Shown: in pieces, positions 5,019 to 6,284 of the stretch | How the letters are laid out: every line of letters begins with the position of its first letter | Position numbering within the stretch: the first letter of the stretch is position 1 | Source of the DNA: RGIG5612 sp017511185 | Lineage (GTDB): Bacteria > Bacillota > Clostridia > Lachnospirales > Lachnospiraceae | Direction of reading: 5' to 3' | DNA: 6,284 nt | Assembly (NCBI GenBank): GCA_017511185.1 | Contig: JAFWLF010000110.1 | Location: forward strand, 1-6,284 | Program-made: the position numbers and the translations under genes | The notes under the pieces: model-generated | Told to the model about the DNA's origin: nothing | Databases searched by the model: none | The model's input: the letters and a program-made list of their open reading frames with translations, nothing else

Positions 5019-6284
5019 ATGGCAGAGTTTAAGACAGACATTGAGATCGCTCAGGAAGCTACACCACAGCACATCCGGGAGATCGCCGCAAAAATCGGAC
5101 TCACTGAGGACGATATTGAGTACTATGGAAAATACAAAGCAAAAGTTGACTACAACTTATTAGCTACGCCGCGCGCTGACGGCAAGAAAGCTAAGCTGAT
5201 CCTTTGTACTGCAATCAACCCTACACCAGCCGGAGAAGGCAAGACAACGACTACGGTCGGTGTTGGCGACGCTCTTTCCAAATTAGGCAAGAAGACAGTC
5301 ATCGCTCTTCGTGAGCCATCTCTGGGACCTGTATTCGGTGTCAAGGGCGGCGCTGCAGGCGGCGGCTATGCACAGGTCGTTCCGATGGAAGACATCAACC
5401 TTCACTTTACAGGTGACTTCCATGCTATCGGCGTAGCTAACAACTTACTGGCTGCAATGATCGACAACCATATCTATCAGGGCAATGCACTGGATATCGA
5501 CCCAAGACGTGTCGTCTGGAGACGCTGCGTAGATATGAACGACAGACAGCTTCGTAACGTAGTTGACGGACTTGGCGGAAAAGCTAACGGCTATACAAGA
5601 GAAGATGGTTTTGATATCACCGTTGCATCCGAAGTTATGGCAGCATTCTGCCTGGCTACAGGACTGGATGACCTGAAAGAGCGTTTCGCTAGAATCGTTG
5701 TTGCTTACAACCGTGCAGGTGAGCCTGTCACAGCTGGACAGATCAACGCACAGGGCGCTATGACAGCACTTCTGAAAGATGCTCTGAAACCGAACCTGGT
5801 TCAGACTCTGGAAGGAACCCCGGCATTCATCCACGGCGGTCCGTTCGCTAACATCGCTCATGGATGTAACTCCGTTATGGCTACAAAGATGGCTATGCAT
5901 TTTGGTGATTATGTTGTTACTGAGGCTGGTTTCGGTGCTGACCTTGGTGCTGAGAAATTCATCGACATCAAATGCCGTCTGACCGGTCTTCGTCCGGACG
6001 CTGTTATCATCGTTGCTACCATCAAAGCTCTGAAGTACAACGGCGGCGTTCCAAAGGCTGATGTCGGCAAAGAGAATCTGGAAGCTCTGGAAGCTGGTAT
6101 CCCGAACCTTCTGAAACATGTTGAGAACATCACCAAGGTATTCGGCCTTCCGGCAGTTGTTGCTCTGAACAGATTCGTCAACGATACAGACGCTGAGATC
6201 GAGCTTGTTACAAAGAAATGTGCAGAGCTTGGCGTTAACGTTAAGATGAGCGAAGTCTGGGGCAAAGGCGGCGACGGCGGTATC
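5019..6284 (+). CDS. fhs: Formate-tetrahydrofolate ligase (10-formyl-THF synthetase), 3' end outside window
   Basis: Fhs condenses formate, ATP and THF to 10-formyl-THF, the step that commits formate to the methyl branch of the Wood-Ljungdahl pathway; in other bacteria it feeds purine synthesis. From the ATG at 5019, with AGGAGA 8 bases upstream, the frame is open for 422 codons to the last base, of about 556 expected. The P-loop TPAGEGKT (69-76) is followed by LREPSLGPVFG (97-107, with Arg98 and Glu99 of the ATP and formyl-phosphate site). Both family signatures are present: GVKGGAAGGGY (107-117) and VASEVMA (202-208). FIHGGPFANIAHG and EAGFGADLGAEKF follow. No frameshift or stop is seen. 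Arg codons are mainly CGT and AGA, as expected for an abundant protein. The gene follows folC by 26 bases. The family call is certain; an acetogenic role is inferred from the neighbouring methyltransferase and corrinoid genes. Confidence 0.97.
   Translation, partial: MAEFKTDIEIAQEATPQHIREIAAKIGLTEDDIEYYGKYKAKVDYNLLATPRADGKKAKLILCTAINPTPAGEGKTTTTVGVGDALSKLGKKTVIALREPSLGPVFGVKGGAAGGGYAQVVPMEDINLHFTGDFHAIGVANNLLAAMIDNHIYQGNALDIDPRRVVWRRCVDMNDRQLRNVVDGLGGKANGYTREDGFDITVASEVMAAFCLATGLDDLKERFARIVVAYNRAGEPVTAGQINAQGAMTALLKDALKPNLVQTLEGTPAFIHGGPFANIAHGCNSVMATKMAMHFGDYVVTEAGFGADLGAEKFIDIKCRLTGLRPDAVIIVATIKALKYNGGVPKADVGKENLEALEAGIPNLLKHVENITKVFGLPAVVALNRFVNDTDAEIELVTKKCAELGVNVKMSEVWGKGGDGGI

Noticed and set aside
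5445..6119. Minus-strand open frame (224 codons) opposite fhs
   Set aside because: It lies wholly inside fhs, is Ser/Cys-rich and low in motif content; a shadow frame.
1..6284. Apparent abundance of GATC sites
   Set aside because: It is explained by frequent ATC isoleucine codons following G-ending codons and by GAT-C codon junctions; no clustering suggests a special function.

Overview
The window reads as a chromosomal segment of an anaerobic, probably acetogenic member of the Clostridia (Bacillota). The reasons are the Clostridia-like SMC C-terminus, strong AGGAGG ribosome binding sites, AT-rich spacers between genes of moderate GC, and a cluster of tetrahydrofolate (THF) and corrinoid one-carbon genes of the kind found in Wood-Ljungdahl and methylotrophic acetogens. 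Lachnospiraceae or Eubacteriaceae are the best guesses; genus cannot be read from the sequence. All five genes lie on the + strand.

Layout. (1) Positions 2-1150 hold the last 382 residues of the chromosome condensation ATPase SMC. Its stop overlaps the start of rnhB (ribonuclease HII, 1147-1830) by four bases, so this is a genome-maintenance operon. (2) After an AT-rich spacer with promoter-like boxes and a perfect inverted repeat come two genes that form a methyl-transfer pair. The first is a pterin-domain methyl-THF:corrinoid methyltransferase of the MtgA/MtvA/AcsE type (1954-2760). The second is a small cobalamin-binding corrinoid protein of the MtgC/MtvC/MtaC type (2841-3476). A strong intrinsic terminator at 3521-3555 closes this unit. 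(3) A 165-base AT-rich leader with a UUCG-capped hairpin leads to folC (folylpolyglutamate synthase, 3721-4992). It is followed 26 bases later by fhs (formate-THF ligase, 5019 to the window end, 422 of about 556 residues).

How the genes fit together. FolC makes the polyglutamated folate used by the one-carbon enzymes, and Fhs loads formate onto THF. The methyltransferase exchanges methyl groups between methyl-THF and the Co centre of the corrinoid protein. Together they cover parts of the methyl branch and an entry or exit point for methyl groups. No substrate-specific methyltransferase (MtxB) and no corrinoid-reductive activator is encoded in the window, so the methyl donor or acceptor of the pair is unknown. 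That orphan pair is the most interesting feature. I see no mobile element, CRISPR array, tRNA or rRNA, and no clearly new system; most of the window consists of well-known families.
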